In this document: piece by piece, positions 1 to 11,245 of the stretch
Numbering within the stretch: the first letter of the stretch is position 1
How the letters are laid out: each line of letters begins with the position of its first letter
Source: Panagrolaimus kolymaensis
Lineage: Eukaryota > Nematoda > Chromadorea > Rhabditida > Panagrolaimidae
Direction: 5' to 3'
Assembly (NCBI GenBank): GCA_028622995.1
Contig: JAJQJQ010000046.1
Location: forward strand, 930,001-994,000
DNA length: 64,000 bases
Made by a program: the position numbers and the translations under genes
The notes under the pieces: model-generated
Seen by the model: the letters and a program-made list of their open reading frames with translations, nothing else
What the model was told of the DNA's origin: nothing
The model's database searches: none

Positions 1-3000
1 TTTGAAACTCGTTTACTACGTTCTTTTTAATGAAAGCTAAAAGCCAAAGACTATGAAAAAAGCAACAGCAACAGTTGAAACATAATTTTCAATGTTCCAT
101 AACTAAACCCATTTTATTCATCGCCTTAAAACCTTTCTTTTGAAAAAAGCAACAAGTTTGTTTTGTCAAAACACAAAAAAAATTCAAATCCAAATTCAAT
201 GTAAAGGAAAAACATTGCCGAATTTCCGGCTTTAAGAATAAAAAAGCTTTTTTGTATGCTCGTTCACACACGAACAACAAACACCAAACAAGCAATTGCA
301 ATTTTGAGTGAGAGAAAAGACAAAAGTAAGTAAAATAAAAAAATTATTTTAAAAGAAATAAAAAGTAAAATTTATGTTTTAAACGACGACAAAAACCTTT
401 TCAAACAACTAACATTTTTTTTTACTTTTTATACTTCAAATTCTTAAACTTAAAAAAAGGTATGAGGAAAAAAACTAAATTTTTTTAAAGTGCTGTCTCG
501 TACATACAGCTTTTTAAAATTATTATTTTTGTTATTCGGTACGAACTAACTACTTACTCGTTTACTCTCACTCACTTCACAACAAACTTATACATAGTGG
601 AAAACGAAGGAGAAAAAAGAAAGGAAAGAATAAAAGAGAGATTAAGTTTCAAGAAACTCATTGCATTGTTGCTTCTTAACGCATTGTGAGATGAGATGAA
701 AAAGAGAGAAGCAAAAATATGAAAAAGAATTTTTGGAGGGTTACATTGAGGAAACGAGAAAATGTTGTTGTTTCAAGGTTGTTTTAAAAAATTCAAAAAA
801 TAAAATGCGATACACTTAAACTCACTTCAATAAAAAAAAATTAAGACATTTTGACTTTTTTTACTGTAAAACAATTTTTTTTGTAAAGTAAAAAAGAGTT
901 AGTTATGCAGATTTGCAAGAAGAAGCAGCGTTTAAAAGTGCTTGAAAAGTGACTGTAATAGATAGATAGTAAACAGATTTTTTGTAATTTAAAAGTAAAG
1001 CTTTTAAATTTTTTTTGAGTAAATAGAAAGTCGAACAAAAAATCTAAAAATATGTAATGATATTTAGGAAAAAATAGAATAGTGAAATTATGAAAATAAT
1101 TATAAAAATTTATTTACTATCATTGATAAGATTAAGTATGATTTTCCTCTCTCAAAATTTACTATCACGTGATAAATTTATAGTAACAAAAAAACATGTA
1201 AAATATCGCAAAATTCTTGTTACTTTCAAACAAACAAACAAAAAAAAAGAAGCATTAATGATTAATCATTTTTTCCTTTAAATAAACTATGTAATATAAA
1301 AATGATGGTTATGATTGAATAACATTTATTCATTCATTTTTATATTTCAATTCATCTTCCTGCTTCTTATTTTTTTTGAATATACATTTGTTGTCAAAAA
1401 AAAAGAAAAAAGAAACAAAGGTTTAACAAGATTTATGAAAGACAACAACGACAACAAAGTGGTTGAGTTGATGACAGCGCGGATTTGATGCTGCTGCACT
1501 TTTTTTTCTTTGAGTTTATTAACTCTTCTTTTATTTGAAAAAAAGAAAATGGCAAAGCAATTGCGGCGATAAACTTCTTTCTTTTCTTCTTTTTCTTATG
1601 ACAAGTTATGAATGCCTTTAAAATTGAGAGACAAACTTTTGTCACTTAACAAATCGAAAAAAGAGAAAAAGAAAAGAAAGATGGGTGACAGCCAGAGAGA
1701 GTGAGCAGGATTGAATTTAAGAAAATTGAAATAAAAAGAAAAAAGGTTTGAGGAGAAAATAAAAAGATTGAAAGAAAATGATATGAATAGCTTTTGACAT
1801 GATTATGGTTTATTGATAGGTTTTAAAATGGAAAAAAATTTTTACAAAAAAAAAATCAACAAACAAATATGTTTTCAAATTTAACCACAAAAAAATTTTA
1901 AAGTCATAATTTTCAAATCATTTTCCGCTCAACCAAATTTAAAATAGAACTTAAAAATGACAGCATGCGTAAAACAAAAGATAATTAGTCCATTTTATTT
2001 TCTTCGAGAATTGCGGAGTTTTTGCGCAACACAAAAAAAGAAATAGAAACATGCCATTTGAGAATATTATAGTTTCTTTTATTTTCTTACTTATTTTTGT
2101 TGCAAAATCGAGAAGAAAAAAAGGGAACGGAAACAAAGTGAAAAGAGTTTGTATTTTTGCGCGTTCGCTGTGCTTCATTGTTGTTTGTTACTCAATTTTT
2201 ACCTTGTTCAATTTTTATTCAACCGTGTCAAATCTTTTTTCTTTTTCGTTTTCTTCGTCTCGGATTTTCTTGTTTTCATAAAAAAGAGAAAGGGTCAGAA
2301 AAAAATGGACAATAGAATGTCGCTTTCAATTGGAAGAAAAAAAAAAGTATCAAAAATGATGTCACTATTGTGTCAAACAAATTGCTAGTAGTCTCTATTG
2401 AATTTAATATAATTATAATTGTCTTCAACTCTGTTCTTGGCTAAAGCAGAAAAATAATTTATCTTCGATCACTTACTATCATCGCTGAGTATTGCAAAAA
2501 TATTGTTACTATCATTGAGAGTAAAATCATTTTGCAAAGTATTGTTACTTTTTTGTTACTATTATTGCAAAGTTTAATATTACTAAATTTCTTAAAAGAA
2601 CAGCGAACAACTGACCACTCCTGTTGTTTTCAAGTTGTTATTACACCTTTACTTCTATGAACATTGATACTTCGTCATCAACTTCAAAAAAAATTTTTGC
2701 AAAACTTTTGGAAAAAGTATTATTTGCTGCACTAAAACATTTTTTTTAACAATTTTCCCTGCAAAAAAAAATAACTTTGTACTTTGTAAACAAAATAAAT
2801 ATGTATATTATCGCATTATGAAAATCTATATATCTATCTTCATCTTTTTCTTTTTGGCTTTTTTTCGTAAATCCTTCTTCCCGCCGCTTTTAAAGAGGAT
2901 GGTGTCTATTTGCATCTTTAGTTTTGTTCCTCACAAAAAAAAAAGAAGAGAAGTCCTAAATTTTTAGCTTCTTTGAATGACTGACTTTTTGATTGTCAGA

Positions 3001-4860
3001 GTATTTTATAATCGCAATATTATATGCTAGCTTTTTTATGAAGAGCTTTAAATCCATGAGAAAATAAAACGGCAGCGGCGGCAGATTGTGCTTTTCTCAT
3101 CTTTAGAAAATCAAAAAAAGTCAGAGTAAATCCATTTTATGGAAGAAAGAAAAAAAAGATTGAAGACAGTAATAACAAAAATAAGAAAATAAAGAACAAA
3201 ATTTTGGTTACTTTCTCCGTTTCGAAATCATAGAAAGGACAAAATCAAAAAATATTAATGAAAAAAATTAAAAACTAATCGGCTCTAAACGAGTCTAAAG
3301 ATTTCTTTTCAAACAAAAAAGAGAAGACAAGTTTTATTTTATTTTTCAGAATAAAATTAAAAATTAGAACCTACCCATGATTTTAAAATAATCGGTTTCT
3401 AATAAATCAAAAATAATAAAATCAGCAAAAAATGCGAATGTGTCCAAACAAATCAATCCACTAATTTCTCGCAAATGATCTCTTTCAGCTTTTTCCTAAA
3501 AAATCCATTTCCTTTTTTAGACCCAATTTTTGTAATTTAATCCATTATTTCTCTTACCTCTTTTTCTTTCTTTTTCAAAATCCAAGATTTTTTTTGTATA
3601 ATTACGGTAATTAACTTTTGTTTAATTACGCAACACCATCGCTTGGATACTTTTGTATTTTGTTTTTACGGATGCTAATTATCTTCACCCTTTTTTCCTT
3701 TATTGGCACAGTAGAAAAAAAGAAAGAAAAAAAAACTCCTGCAAAAAAAATATATGAATAAACACATTTGTCAAACATACAATTATCGCACTCGTTTTAC
3801 ACCAACTTAAAAACAACAAAAAACAAATTTGTTATAAAAAAAAAACAATTTTCGAAGGAGGGCCAAAAAAGCAATTTATTTTAATAAAAACTAATTTATC
3901 TTTCTTTGATAGGCCAAAGAATAAAATAAATGAAGTGTCGTCGTCGTTAAGAAGAAAGAACAAAAAAAAAAGCGATAAATAACAATTTGAAACAACATTT
4001 ATTTGAAGTAGCAAAAAATAAAAGAAAGGCTTATAAGCAAGCGACAAAAGATGAAAAATTGGCAGTGTTGTTAACTGCCACTTGGTGGTCGTCGTCGTTG
4101 AAGCCATCGAAAAGAGGGGGTTTTTTGTTTTTGCCGTTCATCTTACTTACTTCATTTTTTATTTTTTTATATCTTTGCCGCAGCCACAACCGCCTGAGGG
4201 CGAGCGTGCAGAAAAGCTAGCCATTTTAACTCGTCTGCTTTTTTTGCCTTATTTTTCGGACAAACAAAAAACAAAAGCAGCAGCAGCAAAAGAGTCAAGA
4301 TTATATTAGCAGCATAATGAAGTAAAGTTAGTAAGAAGCGGTTAGTTCTCGATGAAATAAATAGATCATAAAAACGAACGTATAAAAACTCAAAGTTCCT
4401 AAAAATTATGAAAAAATATAACAACTTTTTCTTCTCGTCGCCTACTATTATTTTTTTATCCTTGGACTTTTTTTTGTGCCAAAGTCGTCACCCACACTAT
4501 TACTTTTACTATTTTTTTTTTGAGGAATGAAACATAGAAAAGTTAATGACAACCCATCCCATTTTTTTTTTGTTGCCTTTCAATGGTTTTATAATTCTCG
4601 GGTAATTTTTTTTCAATGTGCAGCGCGAAGAAAAAATAAGTAGTAGTAAAGGTCAAATCGTGTTTTGACCGGTGATGCGTAAAAACCCTGATTGGGAGTG
4701 ACAAGAGAAAGAGATTGAGAGAGGAAAAGATTTTTTTTGCATCCATGCGTGATTGAATTTGACAATAATATTGCCAGTTTTTTTATTTGTATGGACTGTT
4801 TTCCACCCTCGTCGTTGCGCAGAAGAAATGGAAGGTTTATTATAAAGTTATAATTTTCCG
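1..4860. other. Gene-poor AT-rich stretch
   Basis: I see no supported gene here. Open frames are short, mutually overlapping and made mostly of Lys, Phe, Leu and Ser from A/T homopolymers, with no domain, signal peptide plus splice pair, or repeat structure. Purine and pyrimidine tracts are frequent. Around 2460-2580 a degenerate motif resembling TTGTTACTATCATTG recurs a few times, with a looser echo near 1115-1190. The stretch could hold regulatory DNA or distant 5' exons, but nothing shows it directly. Confidence 0.6.
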
Positions 4861-4867
4861 ACGACGG

Positions 4868-5095
4868 TTTCTAAAAATAAGTTTTGTATTATTTTTTTTC
4901 GTGGAAACAAAAAATATTTTTTAATATGTGGATTTATTTAATTAAAGCTCAACCAATACTAATAATAAAAAAATATAATTAAACACAATGATAAAGTTTA
5001 AAGCTTTGGTCGAAAGCAATAATTCTTCTTTAATAAACATCTGGGAATGTTCGTTTTCAAATTTAGCATCTACGAAATTCAGCTATATCTACATA
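4868..5095 (-). pseudogene. Duplicated 3' end of the neighbouring F-box-like gene
   Basis: About 130 bp (4915-5025) are nearly identical to 6541-6640, the stop codon and downstream flank of the F-box-like gene at 6599-7658. Weaker matching continues on both sides: upstream poly-A/T with ctaaaaataa, and a short piece near 5064-5085 resembling the last coding exon around 6745-6765. The middle of that exon is missing or scrambled. It is best read as a truncated duplicate left by local duplication; it has no open frame of its own. Confidence 0.7.
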
Positions 5096-5115
5096 GCTTT
5101 AATTATGCGTTCAAG

Positions 5116-6132
5116 CTAATTGCAACTGTTCTTGTAATCAAACTTTAATTTGGTAGCAATGGTTTCCTTAAATTTTAATCCAATTTTAATTAAACATTTT
5201 TTAATTAATTTAAAAATAAATTTTCGATATGAATATACACAAAATAACGTTGCAATGAATTCCAAATAAGAATGTGAAAGAGTTAGAAGACCAAAAAAAC
5301 ATAGAGCTGTAGCGGAATAGGAAATTTGAAAATAAACAAATGAAAGTATAGCCATTAATGGAGAAATCAAAAATATACATTGAATTCCAATTTGTATGAT
5401 ACAGCTTACAATTAAAGATTTTTGTAATCTCGTTGTGGTTATAGTAGATTGAGATTTAACCAGATAAATGAAAAATATTGTAGTTCCAATAGCTCCAATA
5501 ACTAAAATTGTGAGTAATATAAGTAAAAGCAATAATGAAAATTCTGCAAATTTATAGGGAATAAAAATAAATCCAGGTTCATTTATAAAATTTTCTAAAA
5601 ATGGATCATATTTGATTGCTTCTTCTCGAATAATATTCTCATCTGTGTTTAAAAGTGGCATAAAAATTACTGAAATACAAATATATATTAAAATAGCTAT
5701 TCCAGCTGTAAACAAAATAAATCGTTTTAATGTAAAAAATTCCGTCCATTTTGATGGAAAAACCAACATATATCGGGAAAATAAAGTTGTGATTAATGCG
5801 ATATTACTATTTGCAACAAATGAAATAATAAATAATGTTGTAAGAGCGGTGGATTTAAAAGTTCCGTTTTTTAATAATCCCAATGGAAATCCCGCTGGTG
5901 CAGGAGCTATGATTAAAGGTTTAACTATAGCAAACCCTGTTTCAAATGCTAAAGACCAAAAAGAATGATTTAATATTAACCATTTAAAAGTTTTCATATT
6001 TTTGGATTGGGTTAAAATTACATAAAATAACGATGGAAATAGCAGCCAAGATAAAAATAATGTAAAATATGAATACCAATAATATAAAATTAGACAAGAT
6101 TCGGGTGGAAGAGAAATTCTTGTGAGATTCAT
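5116..6132 (-). CDS. Srh-type serpentine chemoreceptor, single exon
   Basis: A 338-residue protein with about seven hydrophobic segments. Family marks of nematode Srh receptors are visible. After TM1 comes MKTFKWLILNHSFWS (about residues 46-60), matching the MKxxKWxLLNxHFWS block of the family. Then comes a PAPAGFPLGLL block (about 78-88), like the Srh APxxAGYPLGLL segment. The last helix is followed by SYRKFI, in the place of the usual KPYR. It is expected in sensory neuron cilia as a G-protein coupled receptor for small molecules. The frame is uninterrupted with no in-frame intron, unlike the three-exon receptor at 9006. The ATG at 6132 is the first in frame and gives the usual short N-terminus. 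Family assignment is confident; the ligand is unknown. Confidence 0.85.
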   Translation of the reverse strand: MNLTRISLPPESCLILYYWYSYFTLFLSWLLFPSLFYVILTQSKNMKTFKWLILNHSFWSLAFETGFAIVKPLIIAPAPAGFPLGLLKNGTFKSTALTTLFIISFVANSNIALITTLFSRYMLVFPSKWTEFFTLKRFILFTAGIAILIYICISVIFMPLLNTDENIIREEAIKYDPFLENFINEPGFIFIPYKFAEFSLLLLLILLTILVIGAIGTTIFFIYLVKSQSTITTTRLQKSLIVSCIIQIGIQCIFLISPLMAILSFVYFQISYSATALCFFGLLTLSHSYLEFIATLFCVYSYRKFIFKLIKKCLIKIGLKFKETIATKLKFDYKNSCN

Positions 6133-6598
6133 TATATGTTTATTTTAAAATCTATTTCTTTTTTTTTCAAATATTTAAATTTATATTATTTCTAACTAAC
6201 TTTAAAAAGGAGTGCAATCTTTAAAAAACATTATACTTATGCTTTTCTCTTTTTTTTTCTTCTTTTTTTCATTTTTGGCAGGTGAAAATGATTTTTGCAA
6301 AGGCATATTAAATGTTCAAAAAAATGAGGTATCGCCAAATTAAAGTACACAATTTATTTATTTACAAAAAATAAATAAATAATGTTAAAAGGATTGTAAG
6401 ACACTTTTTGTCAACACAGTCCGTTTCCAAGCTAGGAGTAAATCAAGCAAATGCGTTACACGTGTAAAAAAATTATTTTTGTTTATTGATGATTTCTAAA
6501 AATAATAAGTTTGCATTTTTTTTTGGAAACTAAAAATATTTTAATATATGGATTTATTTAATTAAAGCTCAACCAATACTAATAATAAAAATATATAA

Positions 6599-7658
6599 TT
6601 AAACACAATGATAAAGTTTAAAGCTTTGGTCAAATGCAACATCAACCATTTCTGGCCGATCATCTTTTTCTTTATCAGCCCATGTAGCTTTTAAAGCTTC
6701 AGCAAAGTTATCGATATATTCATCAGTAACAGGATCTAAACCTTCACATTTAGCATTTACAAAACTCAAAAAAATCAATGAATATTCATTGGTATTTTTC
6801 TAAAAAATTTACATTATTCATTAATTTTGAGCAAAAAACTTAAAAATAAATTTATTACCTTTAAAAATTCACAAAACTTTTTTATATCTAGCATAGGATA
6901 AGTCCCCGAATTATGAAGAGAACAACAATATTCAGCATCATGAATATCTTTTAATCCCAATTTCCATAATGGTTCATTTCTTTCTAAACGAAGAAGATTT
7001 TCTGATGTTTGAGGTCCAATGTAAGCTGCTTTAATCCTAAAGAAAAAGTTTGAATTGAAGAGAAAAAAATCAAAGTTAGAAAATTATTATAATTAACTAA
7101 CTTTATAGTAAATGCGTTTGGAATGCAAGCCATAATTCTATCAAACGAAATATATTCTTCTCCATCTTTAATCACCGAATAACGAATATGTAATTCTTGA
7201 ATAGTTTTGGATTCAGTAATAATTTGAAAATCATTCCATGACAAGTTTGCTTCCATTATAAGTTGTAATTCTCTCAAATTAAATTTAGCAATTTTCGTGT
7301 ATAAAGTTTGAAGATTAAAGCTACTATCAGTAATTCGCAATTTTCCAAATAAATAAATCTTTTGAAATCTTTCATCTGAATAATCCACTTTTTCTTTGGG
7401 TATTAAATTTTCTAAATGTGAGTCACCATAATAAATTCGTAAAGTGTGAACGAAATTATAAGGAAATTTGAAAGCAAAATATTTGCAAGTTTCTCGAAGC
7501 ATTTTCATAGAATAAATCTCTAAATTTTTAAAAATATAATCCACCATAGTTTTAGGAAATGGAAAGTTTTGAGGTTTAGCATTTTTAAGGTTGATAACTT
7601 GAAGAGACATATCCAAACTTAAAGCGTTGTTTAAGTGAATATCGTCAAGGTTTGACAT
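6599..7658 (-). CDS. Divergent F-box-like protein
   Basis: Three exons (7658-7102, 7036-6859, 6799-6599) splice in frame to 311 residues. Near the N-terminus FPFPKTMVDYIFKNL, followed by MLRETCKYFAFKFP, resembles the F-box and first helix of nematode F-box expansions. The rest alternates short Leu/Ile strands and helices, as in the substrate-recognition half of such proteins. By analogy it would link a target to an SCF ubiquitin ligase through Skp1. The frame is open further upstream to an ATG at 7727, but that part is antisense to the GTPase exon fragment at 7695-8033. I therefore prefer the internal ATG at 7658; the one at 7610 is also possible. A paralogue-like gene lies at 46812. Confidence 0.65.
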
Positions 7659-7694
7659 AAATTGCGTTACTAAAATACAAAGTAACATATTTAG

Positions 7695-8033
7695 AACGTG
7701 CAGCGATCGAACATGCTCTTCAATCACGTACCAACAATATCCAACAAATTACTACCGATGATGTCAAAAACTTAAAAATCCAACTCTTTGCATTAAAACA
7801 TTTTGGTGCAAAATTAAAGGAACTTTTTAATCGCACAGTTCAAGGTTATATGGCAAATCAACAAGCAAGCATTCAACGATTTGTTAAACCCCCTTTTAAT
7901 CCCGACGCAAAAAGACCTCGAAAGTAAGTAGAATAACAAACAAAAAATTATACATAATGTTGTTTTTTTTAGTAAAATTCAACGCAACCCTGGCATCTTC
8001 AATAAGCTTCGAGATGTTTTTAAACGCCAATAA
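7695..8033 (+). pseudogene. Orphan C-terminal exon pair of the GTPase family
   Basis: It starts exactly at a splice acceptor (TTTAG|AACGTG) equivalent to the sixth exon of GTPase gene A. It encodes RAAIEHAL, then a helix ending KLKELFNRTVQGY, then a basic tail. A GT-AG intron (7926-7971 region) follows, then a last exon ending KLRDVFKRQ and stop. The frame is intact, yet no upstream GTPase exons precede it; the F-box-like gene starts head-to-head beside it. It is therefore a transposed or recombined fragment of the family, on the strand opposite to the cluster. It could be expressed only if captured by another promoter. Confidence 0.8.
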
Positions 8034-8552
8034 ACATTACATTTAAAAAAAAGTTAAAATCGAACTCAAAAAATCATTTTAAATATATTCGTTTTTAATT
8101 TTCCTATTTTCTTCTTATTTTTTTTATAGGAACTTTTTGATATGTGAATCATTAACAAGAAAATAATAGTTTAAGTTTATTTTTTTATAATTTAACTACT
8201 ATGTTTTTTGTTTAACATTTTCCATTTATTAATTAGTTAACTATCATGTAATATCTAAATAAATAAATATATAATCAATATTTGCTTGAATTTTTACGCA
8301 AATAGTTTTTGATTCAGCAAAAACTTTCGATTTTTTATACCTTTGTTTAATTAGAGCAAAAAGTATTTATTTCATAGATTTATGCATAATAAAGCGATAT
8401 CTCTCTCTTTCTGTCGAACGATGCCAAAAAAATCAGCATACAGATCGGGTAAAAAAAATAATTCTGGGAAATTTGTATGTCAATGCAAGTGTTTTTTTAA
8501 ATAAAGTTTTCTTTTTCTAATTATATCACATCAATAAATGGTTCCAATTTAA

Positions 8553-8743
8553 AGGGACATAGCTATTTCATGCCTTTTCAAAAATTTCGATACTGGGGCT
8601 GATAGGAACAGTTGGGGCGGCGCGTGTTTGAATTACCGTGTCACTTCTGTCTTACACGGTAATTCAAACACGCGCCTTACCAAGTGTAACTTGCAGTGCC
8701 CGCAAACGAAATTTCAAAAAAGGCATGAAATAGCTATGTCCCT
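8553..8743. mobile_element. 191-bp TTAA-flanked MITE, copy 1
   Basis: Termini are inverted repeats starting AGGGACATAGCTATTTCATG, each bordered by TTAA. The interior is itself a long imperfect palindrome containing GTGTTTGAATTACCGTGT and its complement. Two further copies of the same length lie at 27179-27369 and 61836-62026. TTAA flanks in all three copies fit piggyBac-type integration. There is no coding capacity. Confidence 0.9.
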
Positions 8744-9005
8744 TTAAACACTATTTTTTTAATAATATAAAAAAATGTGATTAATTTTTGGAATACAGAT
8801 TTTTAAGTTTCATTAAATTTGTGGCAGATGAAAAAAACAAGGCCGTAACATTTTCTCCTAAATTATTTTTATTAGTTAAAGAAAAGTTTAAAACAAACGG
8901 CTGCCAAAATGATGATGATGAAAGCTAGCTAATGTTTGAGCGACCAAAAACTTTGGTTAATTTTTTACACCTGCTTTCATTTTCTAAATTAGAGTTAGAA
9001 AAAAT

Positions 9006-10202
9006 ATGTCAATGTTTTCATTAGAAAAATGGAAAGATTTGAAACTTGAAGAATTTTATCATCCAACATTGTTACATTATCTCAAAATTTTTGCTGATCT
9101 AATTTTTATTCTTTCATTATTTTTCTTTCTCTTCACCGCTTTTGTGATTATTAAAAAATCCACAAAACAAATGGGATCTTTTAAAACTACGGTACTCATT
9201 CAATTAATTACAAATATAATTCTTGAATTTATATTATTTTTATTTAATCCTATTTGGCAATTTCCACTTCCTATGTTCAGTTTAAAACCTTATTTTCCAA
9301 TTGGAAACGAATGGGGCACTCACGTGATGGCGGCTATTTTAGTGAATGGTATTGCTGGAACTTTTGCGTGTTTATTATCTCTTTTGCAAAGAGTTAAAGC
9401 TTTGTTCCAAAAACAAAGTCGATTATCGGTTAAAACAATTATTTTTATTCATATTATTCCATCGATAATTGTGAGTGTTGCAGCTATAAGTAAGTCAAAA
9501 AAAAATTCAGAGGTTAATGAATTTTTAGTCTGAAAACTTTGCTTATGTTTCATCCATTTTTTCTCTTGTCTTGAAATCAAATATTAATTAAAATTTTTAG
9601 CTCCTCTTTATTTAATGGTTGGAAATTTGGAAGAAAATCAAAAAGTTTTCGAATCTCAAATCCCTGCAGCCATTGAACTTTATCAAGAGCTTCCGAGCAC
9701 TGTCGGGATTAACCCTGACGCTAGTAGTTTAGCGCTAATAGTTTTTCTTGGAGTTACCTCTTCATGGATTAGCTTTTTTATGATTTCATTTTTAATTTTA
9801 AATATAATTTTTGTTTATCGACTTAAAAAGATTAAAGAAATAATTTCAAAAGAAACTTATAAAATTCATATCATGTTGCATAAGTATGTTTTTTTTCGAG
9901 TTGAAATTCTCTGTAACAAAAATTGTTTTAGAGCTTTAATGATGCAAATGCTTGCAGTTTCGGCATTTATGTTTATTCCACTTTGTTTAATGATCGGTAC
10001 TTTTGTTTTTCAATTTCGAAATGGAAATCGTTTTGTTGATTTTGCATTTCCTCTAACATCCTTGCATATTCCATTTGAATGTTCAAGTTTATTATATTTT
10101 ATTAAACCTTATAGAGAATTTATTAAGCAGCTTTTATGGAACAGAGTTCGGGGGTCAACCAATTCTGTTACTATAAATATTACAATAATAAGTAAAAAAT
10201 AA
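9006..10202 (+). CDS. Serpentine chemoreceptor, Srh/Sri-like
   Basis: Three exons (9006-9489, 9601-9883, 9932-10202) join in frame to 345 residues. The 48-bp second intron is a multiple of three and keeps the frame open. Removing it joins HIMLHK directly to ALMMQML, which reads better than the translated intron. About seven hydrophobic segments are visible, with a Met-rich sixth helix and a terminal SSLLYFIKPYREFIKQ; the last-helix KPYR is a mark of the Str superfamily (Srh/Sri/Str/Srd). A role as a chemosensory GPCR is inferred from the family. It lies alone on +, between GTPase fragments. Confidence 0.82.
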
Positions 10203-10305
10203 ATTTTTTGATAAATACAACATCGGCGTTTGCTACAACTGAAAGTAAGAAGCACAAAATCATCGAGAAATTTAATTAATAGAGAACGGTTAAAAATTAG
10301 TTTTA

Positions 10306-10627
10306 TTAATGATGGTTGGCAAACACATCGCGAAGTTTTCTCATAACACCATTATGAAGCTTTCTATAAAAAAATTTATATAAAAATTATTTTGTAAAGG
10401 AAAAATATTCACCGTTTATTTTTACTACCAGATGACGAAGTAAACGTAGGTTTAACAAATCGTTGAATGCTAGCTTGTTGATTTATTGCATAACCTTGAA
10501 CGGTTCGATTAAAAAGTTCCTTTAATTTTGCACCAAAATGCTTTAATGTAAAAAGTTGGGTTTTTAAGTTTTTGACATCATCGGTTGTAATTTGTTGAAC
10601 ATTGTTTGTACCTACTTCGTTGCAAAG
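10306..10627 (-). pseudogene. Second orphan C-terminal exon pair of the GTPase family
   Basis: Reading on -, NNVQQITTDDVKNLK leads to KLKELFNRTVQGY and a Ser-rich tail. A short GT-AG intron follows, then a last exon ending MRKLRDVFANHH and stop. It closely matches the last two exons of gene A, which ends about 600 bp upstream on the same strand. The 5' part of the first exon is altered (LCNEVG instead of ERAAIEHALQ). It may be a duplicated fragment or an alternative 3' terminus for gene A; without transcripts I favour a duplicated fragment. Confidence 0.75.
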
Positions 10628-11245
10628 CTTTTAAATTAGATAGGAAATGATAAATTTAATTTGTAAGAAATTGAGCAAAAAAAGTGTAAATTAACGTTAC
10701 ATAATATTTTTTAATTATGGCCTTTTTCAAGACAATTGAAGTAGGAGATTTAAAATTTTTGATATGATATTTATTCATTTTTTTATTATTTCTCTGAACA
10801 TAAAATGCTTTTATTTTATTTTTCACATTCTGTGAAATACACTCAAAATGTTGGTTGCTTGGTATCAAGTTTATTTGATATTTAATATTAAAAAAATAAA
10901 GTGCTCTTTAAATTATTTATAAAATATAAAACTTGATGACAAAAAACGATGATCTACTAGGAGATTTTAACAAGGGTCGTATTAATAGTAAATCGGTGAA
11001 AAAATTATGAATTTATGGCGAGAGAAAAAGCTATCGATGGACCCTCTTTTGCTAAAATTCATTCCCCCATATCGAAATGTTTCGTTGCAATGAATTGTTG
11101 GATTTGTAAGAACCAAAATAAAAATTTTATAAAAACTTTTTTTCGCAAGTTATGTAGTTATTATAAAGATTTTTTAAAAAGAAGAGTAAGTTAAAAATGA
11201 ATATTGTTTAATGAATTTTGGAGCTCAATTTCCCATCAAAACATT

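Noticed and set aside
1..4860. Many 60-90-codon frames on both strands
   Set aside because: All are Lys/Phe/Leu/Ser runs from homopolymers, overlap one another on both strands and show no family motif or coherent splice chain.
9884..9931. KYVFFRVEILCNKNCF segment in the chemoreceptor
   Set aside because: It is a 48-bp GT-AG intron that happens to stay open; its removal gives a better match to the family.
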